Positions 32,771-45,840 of a stretch of DNA of 64,000 bases are shown piece by piece. Position numbers and translations under genes: made by a program. The stretch lies in assembly GCF_037975245.1 (NCBI RefSeq), contig NC_092569.1, positions 7,932,501 to 7,996,500 of the forward strand, in the 5' to 3' direction. The notes under the pieces were generated by a model. That model was not told the DNA's origin. It made no database searches and saw only the letters and a program-made list of their open reading frames with translations. This DNA comes from Apostichopus japonicus. Lineage: Eukaryota > Echinodermata > Holothuroidea > Aspidochirotida > Stichopodidae. Each line of letters starts with the position of its first letter. Positions within the stretch are counted from its first letter, which is position 1.

Positions 32771-33534
32771 CATTTCCTTGGGCACCTTGTGATATGAGAA
32801 GTTAAGGAAGATATATAGAACATGCAAACAAAATCATGGTATGCTAATAATTGTTGTAAAGACCAAATAGTGGTCGACACTTGCTTGGAAACAATCTAAA
32901 TATATATGGTTAAAGTGTATATGTAGCAGACCAAACATACTATGCAACAATTGCTATAAAGGGCAAATACTTCAGCTGTCTAGCTAAAGGCAGATATATG
33001 ATCAATGAAACAAATGTGCATTACTAAAAAGCTATTGATTGTGACTCAGTCTGTGAGGACCAATGTTGTTAAATTTCAAGCAAACTGAATCCAACAGACA
33101 ATTTTCCCTTCCCTAGTTCAGCTTCAGCTCACAGGTGCCTTTAAATTGCCAGTATAAACATGATTAACTCAGGAAGTTAGTTCCTTTAGGAAACACTCCC
33201 TATTGGTGCAAACCTTTCCAGTGACTGGTGCGAGTGTAAGAGATGCGAGAAATGGGGTTCTTGTCAGCAGCTAGCCGACCAGCAGGCTTGTCGGGAATCC
33301 CCCTAGTGGTTACAAGTGTGGGGACAGCTAACCACTATATTTTGAATACAACAGGCTAAATAAAGAATAAGACTTGCTGTTAGATTCGGTATGTAACTAT
33401 ATTAACTCGGCCTCAACATTTGCAACGTGAGAAACTTGGCAAAGTACTCTTCAAATGAATGCACTGTTAATACAATTGTACTAAAAACAGGTATCAATTA
33501 CACTTACTTGTGGATAAAGGTTACAATTAACTAG
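32771..33534. other. No gene seen; non-coding DNA
   Basis: AT-rich, no motif recognised. Confidence 0.45.
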
Positions 33535-34560
33535 GGCTGTGTCATTCTGGTTAATTTACTAACCGGTTAACCGTTTCTATTATAACCGAACGGTTAATGT
33601 TTAATTGTAACCTGTGTTGTTGCCTCAAGATAAGAGCCGAAAATCAGTTATATTGCTCAGATTATAATTCTGAAAGAGCGCCACCACTTTTAATGCGGAA
33701 GTACATTCTCAAAATAGCGCTGCAAGTATCGTTTTTTCGTAACGTATTTGTCAAGAATTTGGTTGTATTTGCTTAGTTTTGACGATCGTTACATTAAAAA
33801 AGACGAATCGCACGATTTCATGAAGTTTTTAACAGATTTTTGTTTCTCTTTCAGTTCATCGGTAACTGTGACAGAGATTTTTGAAGCAAATTTCTTTGTT
33901 AATTGCGTAGCCCCTACTGTAATAGCGTGGGCATTGTATGGCAGTTCTAAGCCTAATCTTACTTGGCCTACTTAATATTGGCATTGCGTATTGAAGTTCG
34001 CGATCATATGGAGTGTTAGACTACAAGAATTTCACCAGCTAGGCCAAGGTTAGGAAAGTCGGTTGTTAGGAAGCGATTACTACAGAAGTGTACGGTAGTA
34101 GGGCTAGGCATAATGCTGACAACTTTTTTAATTTAAATTGTCACGAAACTGATGAAAATTTTGAAATGACAAGTTAGAGTAGCCATATTATGTTATAAAA
34201 TGAAAAGAGATTTAATCTGTCTTACAATCTTTAAAAAGTTTAGCTTACAAAACTTGCGATATTATGAAACAAACAATGTTCGGCAAAGCCCCGTTTCTAG
34301 ACTGCCTAACAATGAATAGCTTGCACTATATGTACATCAATACAACTGCAGTGGTTAACCCACTTAAATACTACGGTAGGCTACATTTTCCCAGTTACCT
34401 TGCCAAACAACTGTGAGCTCATCCCCTGTCTAACACCTGTTTGTTAACATTTTTTTGGCATGTTGCCAAGGAACGTTTCATGGACTAGAATTAATTAGGT
34501 CAGTCAGTAAAGGGTCGGTAAAGTTATACGAATTATTATCTTAGACGTTCAAGAAAAGTA
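33535..34560. repeat. Repeat block with hAT-like 'AACCGGTTAACCG' left end
   Basis: Starts 'tagggctgtgtcattctgg' then 'taaccggttaaccg', typical of known hAT-type non-autonomous ends. Its right part (34320-34560) is the second copy of the 17140-17500 repeat. The right terminus was not found, so the element boundary is unknown. The short open frame at 33748-33975 has no motif. Confidence 0.5.
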
Positions 34561-35477
34561 GGTAAAATATAGTAAAAAGTAGGTATATATGTCACCCGAT
34601 GACTGGTATGCACCATAATGATAAAAAAGGGTCAATGAATGTCCGGCAGATAACAGCAAGTAAAAAAGAGATAGAGATAGATGAACTTCCAGTAAATAAC
34701 AAATAAGTCAGAATGGTGTTCTTCCCAAGGAGAATAGAAAGTCCAGGTACAATATAATCAAAACAGCGACTAAATGACAGCTCTTCGCTCCATCAATTCC
34801 GTTAGTGTGAATAGGAACAGTAAACAAGATGTATAATTTACAAATAATTCCTCCAGGAAAGTTAAGATACGTTTTAATCTGACAAGGTTGATAGCTTAGT
34901 TAATAACAACTCTATATATATCTAGAGTGTGGACAATCCCTAACCTCAAGACCCCCAGCCCCCACCAACTCGGCCTATAGCTATGACTGGCTCACAAGAA
35001 AATTGCATCTCTTTTTAAGACTCCTGGAAGTCAGCTACTAAACCACAGCATATAAACATGTGACCAACTTAACTCTTCTCATTGGCCAAACTACACCCTT
35101 GGTCCAGGTAGCAACACTTGGAACCAATCAGGGCTAACCACCCAATACTAATTTGCATACTTATACTGGTAAACCGTTTCTAAGAAAGGGCAGGAAGTTG
35201 GGAAGTTGTTCACTACAGACAGAGCAAACAGGAAGAACAAAGAAAGTAATGCTTTCAAAGTTTGGCTACTACTTACAAAGAGTAAAATGAAAACAGCAGA
35301 TGAAGGAGAGGAAGAAACATAAATATATCTCTTTACACAAGGAGTTAGCTTCTGTGGGGGTAAACTCGGGGCCAACAAGAACAAGGAGCCACTTTCAATA
35401 CCATATCTGAGATGGGAGTTGGATAGGCATACAATATGGTGTGCAAGCCAGGATTGCCTCACAGCCACTTGGGACAG
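34561..35477. other. No gene seen; non-coding DNA
   Basis: No exon, repeat boundary or regulatory motif supported. Confidence 0.4.
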
Positions 35478-35479
35478 TA

Positions 35480-38400
35480 CAGTACTGATTTCGCTTAACT
35501 CCCGTTGAAAAAAATCAACGATTGATAAAAAATGTTAAAAATCGATAAAAAAAGTTGAAAATCGGTTAAAAACGAATAATTTCGTTGACAAGATTTAGAC
35601 TACTGCGGGCACGGGTTGTCAACGAAGTTTCAACGAAAATTCCACGAAAGTTATCGCGATCAAAAACCGCAAAGGCAATTCTAGACATATCAAGGTTGTG
35701 ACTTGCGTTGAATCCTTAGTTTAACTACAGCCGTTTTCAGACTCTACCAGAAGTTGTAGAGGAATATTACAAATGTTACAAAAGTTTGATTGTAGATAGA
35801 GTAAGTTCTTTACTAGGTGTTTGAAAAATGATTTGGCTAGGATAATAAAAACTAGTCTTGATCGATCGTAATAAGCACATTCTACGACTCTTAAGTTATA
35901 GGCTAGTATTAAACTAAGATAAGTTTAGGTTAGCTCACCAAGGAACGCAGCGTCAGAAAAACTAGAAATAAAAAAAAAATATCCACAATGAAACAGTCGT
36001 AGCTGGATATCAAAGAGATCTTTATTTCCAATAAATTCCTGTGTTACTTGACGTACTACAGTACCGTTTACTACAGAACATCACTCACTAAACAAACTTT
36101 TCTGAGAGCGCATTCCGTACAAAAAATCTCCCCCAGCTTCAATGCACGCAAAAATAAAAAACATCCTGTTATTTTCCCCCTAACCCGTTACTGTAAGTTG
36201 CCCGCGAATGCAGATGGACTGCCCTGGTATTTAGGTCGCAGCCTGGGTCTGGGCCACCTGCAGTTTGCTACTAACATGTGTATTCCCTACCCTGGATATC
36301 CCCACCACCAAACTTTTTTTGAGAGGCTTAGTCCAATCATAAACCTGGCTTTGTTAAATTCACGCCTATCATCTGTTAATTAGCATAGTATTTATCTGAA
36401 CCTTTGGCTGGCTGCCTCTAGAAGCAAACATTATTTTACCCCTACTGTTCGTAATGGAATGGATGTTACCTGAAAACCAAATATTCATTCATATTATAAG
36501 TAGAACAATCCAGCAGGGATAGAAAGTTTATCTTGAATGAACCAATCAGAAGTCGTGCTATTAATAAAACTTGAAACACCTGGCCAGCAAGAGAGTTGCA
36601 AACAATTGTATCCATGACTACTAAGAAAATAAAGCAGTGACTTGGGGCCCACGTTGGGTAGAAATCTGTGGAAAATGAATATATTTTCATTGCTTATTTG
36701 AGTATTGTATATTGGGAAGAGCTGATCAAACATTAGTAGGGAGGGCTTTCAACTAGCCTGACGGCTTTCAACTGGCCTGACGGCATGTACATTTAATTTA
36801 ATGAGAAGGGGGAGTTTTTATGAGTCTCCCGGTATGCGTCACATGAGAAGTAAATGTTTTTGTTTTTCGGTTTTATCATCGTTTTTCAAGTGGAACAGCT
36901 CATAAAATCATATCAAATGAAAATAATACATATTTGAATATCCTTCCTTAGTTTTACTAATCAGGAATGTTTAATAAAGCATGCAATGCATCGTTCGAAA
37001 AAGGTAATTTTAAAGCAGAATTGAAAATGAACGACATAAAACAAAATCTGTGAAACGTGTGGAGCACAACTTTGAATATTCGTTGTGAAAGAAAACATAG
37101 CGAACGATGCTTATTGCGTACAGTAAATAAATTTCGCGGAACTGGTATGGAGAAATTACTTACTGCAGCTTACGTCAGAGAAGCTCATAAATGACACAGG
37201 TGGATAGAGCGCATCAAAATTCGGTTTAGGAAATCCCCATACAGCCGACAAAAGTCGATATCTCCTTCCGTTTTCGAGTTATAAGCGATTTTGTGTTTTT
37301 GCGATATGGTTTTTAGTATATTTTCATTCAATAAGGTCGTTTTTTGTGTGTGTTTAAGTAAGGGTGTGACCCAACAGATATTTCGCTCACCGTTTCACCG
37401 TATCGCCTGCCGGTCGGTTTAACGTTTAAACGCCGTTTCCCGATCGCGGTTTTTTTCGACGCACGGTCACTCGACTTTTAATGAAAATAGGACATAATGA
37501 GTACAATAATTAAGGTTTTTTTCCCAGCAGGTAGCAATTCAGGCAACAAGACACTCGATCAATGTATGTTAATTACTAATTAGGCCCAATAATATTGCGA
37601 ACCTTTCGTGTAATAATTGCTGAAAAGAATAACACACATGATCAGTATTCGTGGTGTTCAGAAGTTCAGATCACTGAATTTATATCACTTGGCCTTCGGC
37701 AACATCGTAACTTTTGAAGAAAAAAACAATATATTTGTCTATCTATCACAAGATTTTTAACAAAAACTCGCCTAAATTAGTAAACTTACCCACCTTTCCT
37801 GCTTACTTATTAAAAGTCATGTTAAGAAAACAAATTACGCACGCACGTGTTGTGCGATGGGTTGTAAAAATCAAGTTGAAACTGGTTTGAGCAGCCTCCG
37901 ATTTCATTTTCTTTCTCTTGTGTCACATACATGATACAGTACCTTACATTTGATACAAAAGTTAATTCAACAACAGCCAAAATTTGTGTCGCAATAGGTT
38001 AAGTTTTAATCGCGCTGCGCAGTACCATTCATAATTTGCATATAACATCAAAATTTACACTCGGCGTCCAGATGGCGGGAGATGTAACATCATGTTCAAT
38101 CTGTTGTGTTGTTCCCATGGTGCGATGAACTTGGGCAGAGTTCAATGACCTACTTATGTTCTGTGACCAATGTCAGTGGGAATTATGTGTGTAAAATCTC
38201 GGGTTTTTCCATGTGCTATATATGTAGAAGTTTTACGTAAGCGGAGCGAATTTTAAGGCGGCTCGTTGATTGTGAGGAAGCACTTATCTAAGCATCAATA
38301 TTTGTGAAAAAGATCGTAAGTTTTTCATTTTCATTCATTTTCTTTTATGTTTGCCGCAATCCCGCCCGCAATGCATGCACAGCATAATACCATGTGTGAA

Positions 38401-39451
38401 AAAATGGCTGTACACGTGCAGACCTGAGAGAGCAAACTGGCCTTGTGTTGTTAATGTTATGACGGTACTTTCTAGAACGACCATTTGCGTCTTTTGGGGT
38501 CAACATATTTTCACACGGGATTTCAACATGCCATTGATCGATGTACACGGGTGATATATGTCACACATATTAACTGGGAAAACGAATTGACGACACTATC
38601 ATGAGCTTATGACTATTGGCCTACTACTTTAGTTATATTGAACACATTATTCATGCCTAAAACATCGTTTTTCTGTTTTTTTATAGATAGTTTGCAGTAC
38701 ATTACTAAGTTCTTCACATATTTTTAAATAATTTTCATGTTTAAAATGTAAACAAAATAGAAAAAATAAAAAGAGAAAACGCCTTTTTGAAAAATGGAAG
38801 CGTCCTCGCAGAATGGGCGGGGCATCTTTATTTTGTTCAAGTAACATGTTTTCGCTCGGAAACAAGTTTCATACTTCAACTCTCATAAAAAACCAAATTT
38901 ACATCTCTTAGAAATAACTATTTTTCGTAATCTGCAAGTAAACCAAGTTTATATGTCCATTCACTGTTATTTAAATGGTTAAACAGAACTTCAACTTATT
39001 TGGAAGGGTGCCTCGTGGTACATAGCTTTGACTGCAACCGCTTTAACGGCCTGGCGAAGTTAAGACTTATGTTACTGTGTTTGGGGTTCACAGTCAGAAA
39101 ACGTCCCCCGTCAGTTTAATTACACGTTTCTTTGAGTGTTACTACTCATATAAGCATGAGAATGCTTTTGAAAATATTCCCTCTATCAAACGACTGAACC
39201 AAAGTCTACCTGATATTAATAAACGAAGTTACGCGTTTTCCGACGTTTCGCGTAACCACAAATTGACCTATTTCGTTTAAAAAAGAATTTCAACGTACCG
39301 TTGAAAATTCCACGAAGGTAATGACTGAGATAACCAATCGATAAAATTCGATAAAAAACGATAAAAAACGGGGAATTTCGGTGAAAAACGAAGAATTGCG
39401 GTTATTTTTCTTTCAACGAATTTTAACGGGAGTTAAGCGAAATCAGTACTG
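35480..39451. mobile_element. pogo/Tigger-like DNA element with TA duplication, 3.97 kb
   Basis: Inverted ends are identical over 27 bases and begin CAGTACTGATTTCGCTTA; TA dinucleotides flank both (35478-35479 and 39452-39453). CAGT... ends with TA duplication are typical of pogo/Tigger. Subterminal regions carry A-rich 'aatcgataaaa' words repeated several times on both sides (35515-35580 and 39340-39380) and 'tcaacgaaaattccacgaa'-type matches, extending the inverted similarity to roughly 170 bp. No frame longer than about 110 codons is present and no DDE transposase motif was seen. It is therefore a large non-autonomous copy or one with replaced interior. Confidence 0.8.
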
Positions 39452-39453
39452 TA

Positions 39454-41315
39454 GTTGCAGAACATTTGCAGGTCTGACGCTGTCTCGTTGAAGATTTGTC
39501 AGAAATCTTTTGAAGGACATATGACAGAACAAGTTGAGGGGAGTAACCTTAAGGAAGCAGAGTTCTGTGATCCTAATTGGTTCCAGTAACCCAGTTCCAG
39601 ATCAGGATTCCACTGTCAGAAAACTGGTAGCTATCCCTTTGGAACTGGAACTTTACTTTGATGAAGGAGCTTCCCTTTACCCTGTCCGTCTGGAGCCAAC
39701 TCTGTACCTGAGGTCAGTGCCTGTTTCCTTAGAGCATGTTTGTTCTCCTTAAAGCTGACCAAATGGTCAGCTGGATGAAACTCTACACTCAGATCCAAGA
39801 TGTGTTAGAATGGATCAGACAATGGGCCCCGAATTCATGCTGGAACATGGAGATGGGCTGAGACCATGCTGGAACCAGAAACTGCAAGCTCTGTCCAGAC
39901 CTGAGTGTGTATACGTTTGATTAAGTAACACACAGGTTAACATTCCTGACCTTGAAAGCTGAAGAAGTGGGTAGTGGCTAAAAATGAATGGCAGTCTTAC
40001 TAAATGGCAGGCGGATACTCCAATGGAGTAAGAACACAAGGCCAGCACCAGACCTGACATGCCTAGTATTGTAACAACCTACCGGAACACAAAGGAGACC
40101 CAAAGGGACTAAAGGAGTGTAGCTCCTTAGATTAATACAAAAACGAGAACCCTAAGGTCTCGAAGCAATGGAAGCAATTGATCAAGGAACAAAAAACAGG
40201 CTCAAAAGGGTGGCTGCAGGCAAACCACCAGGGCGCAACTATAGCTGGACAGAAAAACGAGAGCTCTGATGTATCGAAGTACGTACAAAAGATCTATAAG
40301 AATATGTTACAGAATGTCTACAACTTATACTTCGAAGACAGAGCTTCTGCCAAAGAAGCCTTGGATGAAAGGAAGGAGTCCAATGACAACTCACAATCCT
40401 TCTTTTGTAAGAGAACGTACCCTGAGGGATTACCAAAATTATGTGAAGTCAAACTCCAGAGACTGGGCATGAGTATACCCATGGTCTAAGAAAAAGCTCC
40501 AGCCTAAGCTCTCAGGCCAACAAATAATGCAGCCTTACACACAAAATGTAACATGCAGCCTAAAGCATGGCTACACTAACACTGATCCATTACTCAAACA
40601 TCTGGGGAAAAAACTACTAATAAGGCAAAAGGGCTGTATTGAAAAGAGCCGCCAAATACAAAAACTCATACAGCACACTATATATAAATAAATATAAAAA
40701 TATCAAGTAGGCACTAAAAACAACTAATATTTTGCACAACTGGTACCTGTACAAAAAATAGACAGGCATGACAGGAAACCTAATGAAAAACTTTATATGT
40801 CCAAAAATCTGCAAAATTTGACATGATGCTAATCGTTTCTTGATGCAGGTGAATACAGGTCCTAGCTGCATTCAGAAACTTCACCATAAACTTTGAAACC
40901 AACAAGATATCAATGGATGTAAATCCAACATTTGTAGGCTAGGTAGATTAAGTGCATAAGTAGAATGGAGGCAGGTAAGAGAGGAAGTTTATCTGAAGAG
41001 CTCCCTGTGTGATCTTACACATAAGTAACAAGTGTCATACTAATTTAGGAAGTGGATGCAACATTCTTACTGAAATCACGTAAAGTAAAATCATTAAACA
41101 AACGCACAACTTAAAACAATGATTTCAATTTTAGTATGCTGATGCACTTTCCTAACATAAATTTGGCTAATTGACTACTTAAAAAAATCTGTCCCAGGAC
41201 TCACTAGGTCTTTGCAAAACTTACAGAGTTAAAATACTCCACTTTACACCAACACCCAAGCTATGCAAACAATGAAAGAAGCTACATGTTACTCCATATG
41301 TTTCTGTATACTCAC
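39454..41315. other. No gene seen; intronic DNA
   Basis: The plus-strand frame at 40178-40489 (with pieces such as NESSDVSKYVQKIYKNMLQN) is Lys/Gln-rich but unrecognised and lacks context. I leave it as unassigned. Confidence 0.4.
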
Positions 41316-41489
41316 AGATGCAAGCTATACTGATGTCATTGTCATGCTTGCAGTCCTTGGTTGCAGAGAGGTGATTGCACTCTTGCAGTCTCCACTCCTC
41401 TCCTGTACAGTTCACTCTTTTCATCCATATTGGGACATCAGTTTCGTTTTCCAATCTTTCGAACTCTGTGCCAGCACCCCCTAAGAATC
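41316..41489 (-). CDS. SRCR domain, second half-exon of minus-strand modular gene
   Basis: Minus strand: acceptor 'cctttag', 58 codons, donor GTGAGT, phase 1 at both ends. The peptide is (G)FLGGAGTEFERLENETDVPIW, MKRVNCTGEEWRLQECNHLS, ATKDCKHDNDISIACI. Joined to 42798-42932 it completes one group-A scavenger receptor cysteine-rich domain with six cysteines (WGTIC, DVACKQLG, VNCTG, QECNH, KDCKH, SIACI). GPIW-like 'VPIW', 'V.C.G.E..L..C' and 'D..I.C' are the family landmarks. SRCR domains bind proteins, polysaccharides and microbial surfaces and are expanded in echinoderm immune gene sets. The next exon in the inferred gene is WSC-like at 7867-8115. Confidence 0.9.
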
Positions 41490-42797
41490 CTAAAGGAGTC
41501 AAAATGGTAGAAAAAACAAAGAATCACTCCCCTCATACAGTTCAAAAGAATGATCCAGGTTTGTTTTTCAATTTTGTTGTCAATAATCTGCCAAATGCGC
41601 ACAACACTTCATCAAAGCATATACTCATATAAATTACAGGCTAAGAGAAAATGAACAGCGTGAATCTGCGACGTCACAGTAATATTTGCACTATATAAAT
41701 GTTGGACCTTGTCGTAAGTTTAAAATGCCATTTGCCTCATCTTGTTAATCAGATATGTATATCCTTAATCCAATTACACTCTTGTTATTTTCCATGTTAT
41801 CTATATCGTTAATATGACGAACGTCTGGACTTTTCTTTTAATGAAAAAGAAGCAACATGTTTGTATGTTGCAATCCCCTTATAATTTTTTTTTTCCATAA
41901 AGCATCAGTTGATTAGCAACTGCTGATTGATAAACTATAAATCAAGAAACTAGTGTCTACACAGGTCCAAAATCGGGAACCGGTTACAAGAGAGGGTATC
42001 TGGGTACCCTGAAAAAATTGTATACCCTTGTGTATCAAGATTTTCAAGAAATTACATATTGGATGCTATAATAGATGAATTATATTCTCTACTGTCAATG
42101 GTTTCATGTACAAATACGTAGGTGTAAGAAAGGGTATAAAACCTTCCTCAATAATTTTTATTTGCTTTGTTTCTTTCATTAACTTGTTAAATAACTTCAT
42201 ATAACTAACATCACTTCTAACATCGCAATGCCGCCACTGCTTATGTTTGCTCTCAACATCTATTGGATCAGACCATATAAATATCCAATTTAGCTTTAAC
42301 AGTTTTTACTACTACTATCTGTTATGCAGGCCCAATTTGATCGCATCTGGAATAAATGTTCAGTAAAAAGCCACTTGCGATTATTATTTCCCGTCTAGGC
42401 CTATAATTCATAAGAAACATCTCGTAAAATTCCTTACCCTTCGATGAAATAAACGAATGAATAAACAATAATTGTGAGAATTCCTTCACTTTCTTCCACA
42501 TGGTAGCATAATACCTAAGTCAATTGGGAAATCTAGCCTAACCATCTGTTTATTCGCTGAAATTGTGACGCAGTTGAAAGATACATGGAATACTTTCCGT
42601 TATTGCTGTTATCTTCGACCACATGGTAGCCTAACACAACACTAAGTCAATGGGAAATCTTGCCTAACCATCGGTTTGCAAAAAATAAAATCACTTTGCG
42701 TAGGATTCGGGTAATAAATTAGGAACCAGGTCTAGTATCGCGTCGGGCAGGTACCCCGTGCAAAAGCTACAAGAAACAATAAAAAAGAAGAGATTAC
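41490..42797 (-). other. Intron inside the SRCR domain
   Basis: Phase-1 intron, minus-strand start GTAATC and end 'cctttag'. It splits the SRCR domain after QLG, a position used in many SRCR genes. No other feature recognised. Confidence 0.75.
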
Positions 42798-42932
42798 CCA
42801 GTTGTTTACATGCGACATCCGTATTCTCTTTCGTCCATGTTGTATCGTTGCAAATCGTTCCCCAAGTGCCTTCGTTTTTCACCATCAGCACACCACTGTA
42901 CTTACTTTGACCATTCAGCAATCTCAGTTCAT
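42798..42932 (-). CDS. SRCR domain, first half-exon of minus-strand modular gene
   Basis: Minus strand: acceptor 'cgcttacag', 45 codons, donor GTAATC, phase 1 at both ends. The peptide (D)ELRLLNGQSKYSGVLMV, KNEGTWGTICNDTTWTKENT, DVACKQL(G) shows the SRCR start: LRLLNG, G.(V/L).(V) and EGTWGTIC.D.W, then VAC.QLG. It joins in frame to 41316-41489. The signal-peptide exon at 46365-46428 ends in phase 1 and fits upstream. Confidence 0.92.
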
Positions 42933-43388
42933 CTGTAAGCGTAAAAAGGCATACTGCATTTGACTGACATGGGGAGGAGCTTAAGGGAAGGGGTCACCTG
43001 TCTTTGAGAAATCTGTGTTTCGCTAAGAGGGCCAAGATACAAAATAATGCAATAATTTCCTTAAAGCAGCATTTTGCGTCCTTTTCTATGATTTTTCTCA
43101 ACCTCACTGACTTCACTATGCCATAACGACATACATAACTAGCTTATCTTTTTATATCTAACTTCAAATGGTGGCATAAAAGTCGAAAAATTTGCAACTT
43201 TCAACTTTGTTTTTCTCCAAGATATTTCCGTTAGAACCCAATAAACCTCGCCCATAATATGAATATTTAAACACTTCGAACGTCATTGACCAATAGGCGT
43301 ATGTAATACAACACCATGCTTTATTTGTGTAGTCTATATGGCAGTTGTTCCAGGGAGTTCCATACATCTCCCGGGTTGTACCATGGGG

Positions 43389-43604
43389 CAGGCAAGGAGC
43401 GTAGACAAGGGGGGTGGGCGAAGGGGGCAGCCGCCCCCTTGAGCATATTTTTTTAAAGGTTTTTTGTGATATCGCTAGTATTTTCAAAAGAGAAAATGCT
43501 AAGATGCAACTTTCGCGCCAACCATGGTGGCTCTACGCTTAGATAATTTGCAAAGCCGAATCTAGTTTCGCCCCTCCCTTGGCAAATTCCTGGCTTCGCG
43601 CCTG
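43389..43604 (-). mobile_element. hAT-type MITE, 216 bp (same family as 60659-60947)
   Basis: Flanked by CCATGGGG (43381-43388) and CCATGGAG (43605-43612), an 8-bp duplication with one change. Right end 'cctggcttcgcgcctg'; left end 'caggcaaggagcgtagacaa', a diverged inverted match. Inside are 'gcccctcccttggcaaattc', 'tttgtgatatcgctagtatt' and 'gctaagatgcaac', shared with 48597-48851 and 60659-60947. It lacks the central 'agatcgctggaaatggcac' block, so it is an internal-deletion version. Confidence 0.8.
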
Positions 43605-45579
43605 CCATGGAGCTATAAATTGTACCAACGCAAAGTCTTGAATCTATTTTTAGCAACGGCTCATAACTAAACCTGCATCCCTGATTGGTTGAATTCAAAC
43701 TAGTGGGTTATGGGGGAACTGTATGCGATTAATTTTAACTCAGGAATTTGTCGTGGACACTTCTCATTATCTGTGAATATCCTTAATTACTCGCCAATTA
43801 ACGTTGTTGGCAGGAAAAACTTGGCTAATATCTTAGTTTGCTGTTTTGTGATTGATATATGTAAAAAAACTCAATGGACATGTCAAAAACGTAGAAAACG
43901 GCGACCAAACGCAAAATGCTGCTTTAATTTGTGTTCAGCCACTGCCACCCCCCTTAACACCAAAGTTTCTTTCATGTGACACGCAAACAAAGTGCTATGC
44001 TCAAACAGTTGTTAAAATGATGGAAATTATAGCAACATATTGCAATCAAATAAGACGTTGTCACCACTCGTCGTTCAGAGATTTAAATGTTGGACTGAGA
44101 AATAGTAGCGTGCCCATTGGAGGGGAAGGGGAGGTTCGGGACGTGTACCATGGCCCTCCCATCATCAGTTAGGTGATTATTTGCAGTCAGCCTTGAAGAA
44201 TAGTCCACTACTTTGGGGTGCAAAACCTCACACCCACTTCACTCACACAAAAAGTTTTTATAAGCATAACCCTGCGTTTAGAGTTTCAAATATAGACCTA
44301 ATAAATAGCCTAGATATGCCAGTCGGGCCAAATTTTAAATTGGCACCCCTAACATTTGAAATGCTGTGCATGCTACTGCCCAGGTACCATGTGAAACCAT
44401 TGTCACATCCTATAAGATAACCTCCCTCCGGCTACGCTTATCACAATGATGTTATCACTAACTGTTTGGACTATTTTCGTAGATTGAAAATATTACATGA
44501 CGATCCCAAGTTTATTCTCGTAATATTGCTACTTTAACCGTAATTTTGCCAAAGTAGTACAATGTCATCGTCATGACAACTACCATCAGTGAAATAAACT
44601 CTTCTGATTTATTACGAAAACAGTATTCACTTGAATAGAAACGATGCACTCTTTGACGGAAACCTTTCATCTTATGACAGCGCTACGGAAACACGCCTTT
44701 ACCACAGTACACATAGATTGGTCTTGCTAACGATATATGAATGACTCATAATTGGACACAGAAATCGTTCGCCTTACAGCTTTCCTATGTACTCGTCGTG
44801 TAGATTCATTTTAATAACGTCTCCCTATTTTGTAAGATTCTTAGTAAAGTATATGAAGCACTTGAAACGCATTTGCTGAGCGCATTGAGACTATTATGTT
44901 AATTTACGGGCAACCTGTTTGAATTGTAATGTATGCGCTTGTGTGCAGGTTTTGTTCAAGACAGTAAGTTTGTTCGGGAAGCAGCTGGCGGTTGATTCAG
45001 GCGGAGCAAAATTGCATATAATCTACCATTCCATTGTTAAAATGGAAATTCAAAAAGACAAAACACGTACATATAATTAAAATAAATTGGCTCAAGTAAC
45101 TACATGCTTGATGCATGGTAGAGATTATTCCTTGGCTGATTAGACTGTAGGAAAGAAAAACGTATCATCGTACACTGAGTCCCGATACAAGGAGACTGGG
45201 GTTGAGAGCAGATCAGTCGTTCGGTGGTTTGGTTTTCGTGCACAGGTTCTTTCCTGGGTGACTTTTCTTAAAAAGCATCATCGTACACACACATACCAGA
45301 TGTTTTTCAATGTACAGTATAAGCGTGTAGTTGTAGCATGTTTATCATGAAAGGACGGCACTCTCGCGAGTGATATTAACAACGTTCATCCACGGTAGCA
45401 TTCCCTGGGGAATACATATTGTGTCGCACGAATTTAAATGTCACATAACGACGACGTGGGGGGCTATATGCATTTGGTATAACTGCACGATAAATAAATT
45501 AGTGTGTGACAATTGTATGGAAACTATCTGTATAGCTAAGATTGCTTTGCGGTTTTAGGTAATACAGTGCATGCATACA

Positions 45580-45840
45580 CTTAGGGAGTGTTAGTTCAGT
45601 GGTTAACGCTAGCGCCTTTCAATCAAAAGGTCCGGTTGGAGTGACTCCCGAGATTAATGAATGTCGTCCAGTTACAGAGTTGTTGACAATTCATAATCAT
45701 GGACGTTAAAATATGAATATAAGAGACTGGCTTCGGTCAGCTTGCGGCTTTGATAAGCCACTGAGGCTTCTTCGAGAGTTCCTGCTTGCAGGAGGATCTA
45801 AAATACATAGCCTATATACATACATGTCTATATATGCATG
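45580..45840 (+). mobile_element. tRNA-derived SINE, type 2 (second copy 25492-25748)
   Basis: Head 'gtgttagttcagtggttaac' followed by 'ccggttggagtgactcc' (A-box and damaged B-box positions). The body has 'cgtccagttacagagttg', 'ggcttcggtcagcttgcgg', 'tttgataagccactgaggct' and 'ttcctgcttgcagg', and the tail is (TACA/TATA)-rich. Opposite in orientation to the other copy. The B box has drifted, so it is probably inactive. Confidence 0.8.

Larger units (their letters stand above)
8116..41315 (-). other. Inferred 33-kb intron filled with mobile elements
   Basis: Between the phase-1 donor of the second SRCR exon and the phase-1 acceptor of the WSC exon, no convincing cellular exon was found on either strand. 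The interval holds DNA transposons, DIRS and Penelope-like retroelements, SINEs, tandem arrays and MITEs. It is a single intron only if both exon groups belong to one gene; two separate genes cannot be excluded from sequence alone. Confidence 0.5.

Noticed and set aside
40178-40489. 103-codon plus-strand open frame as a gene
   Set aside because: No recognisable domain, no splice partner and no homologous second copy in the window; left as unassigned intronic sequence.
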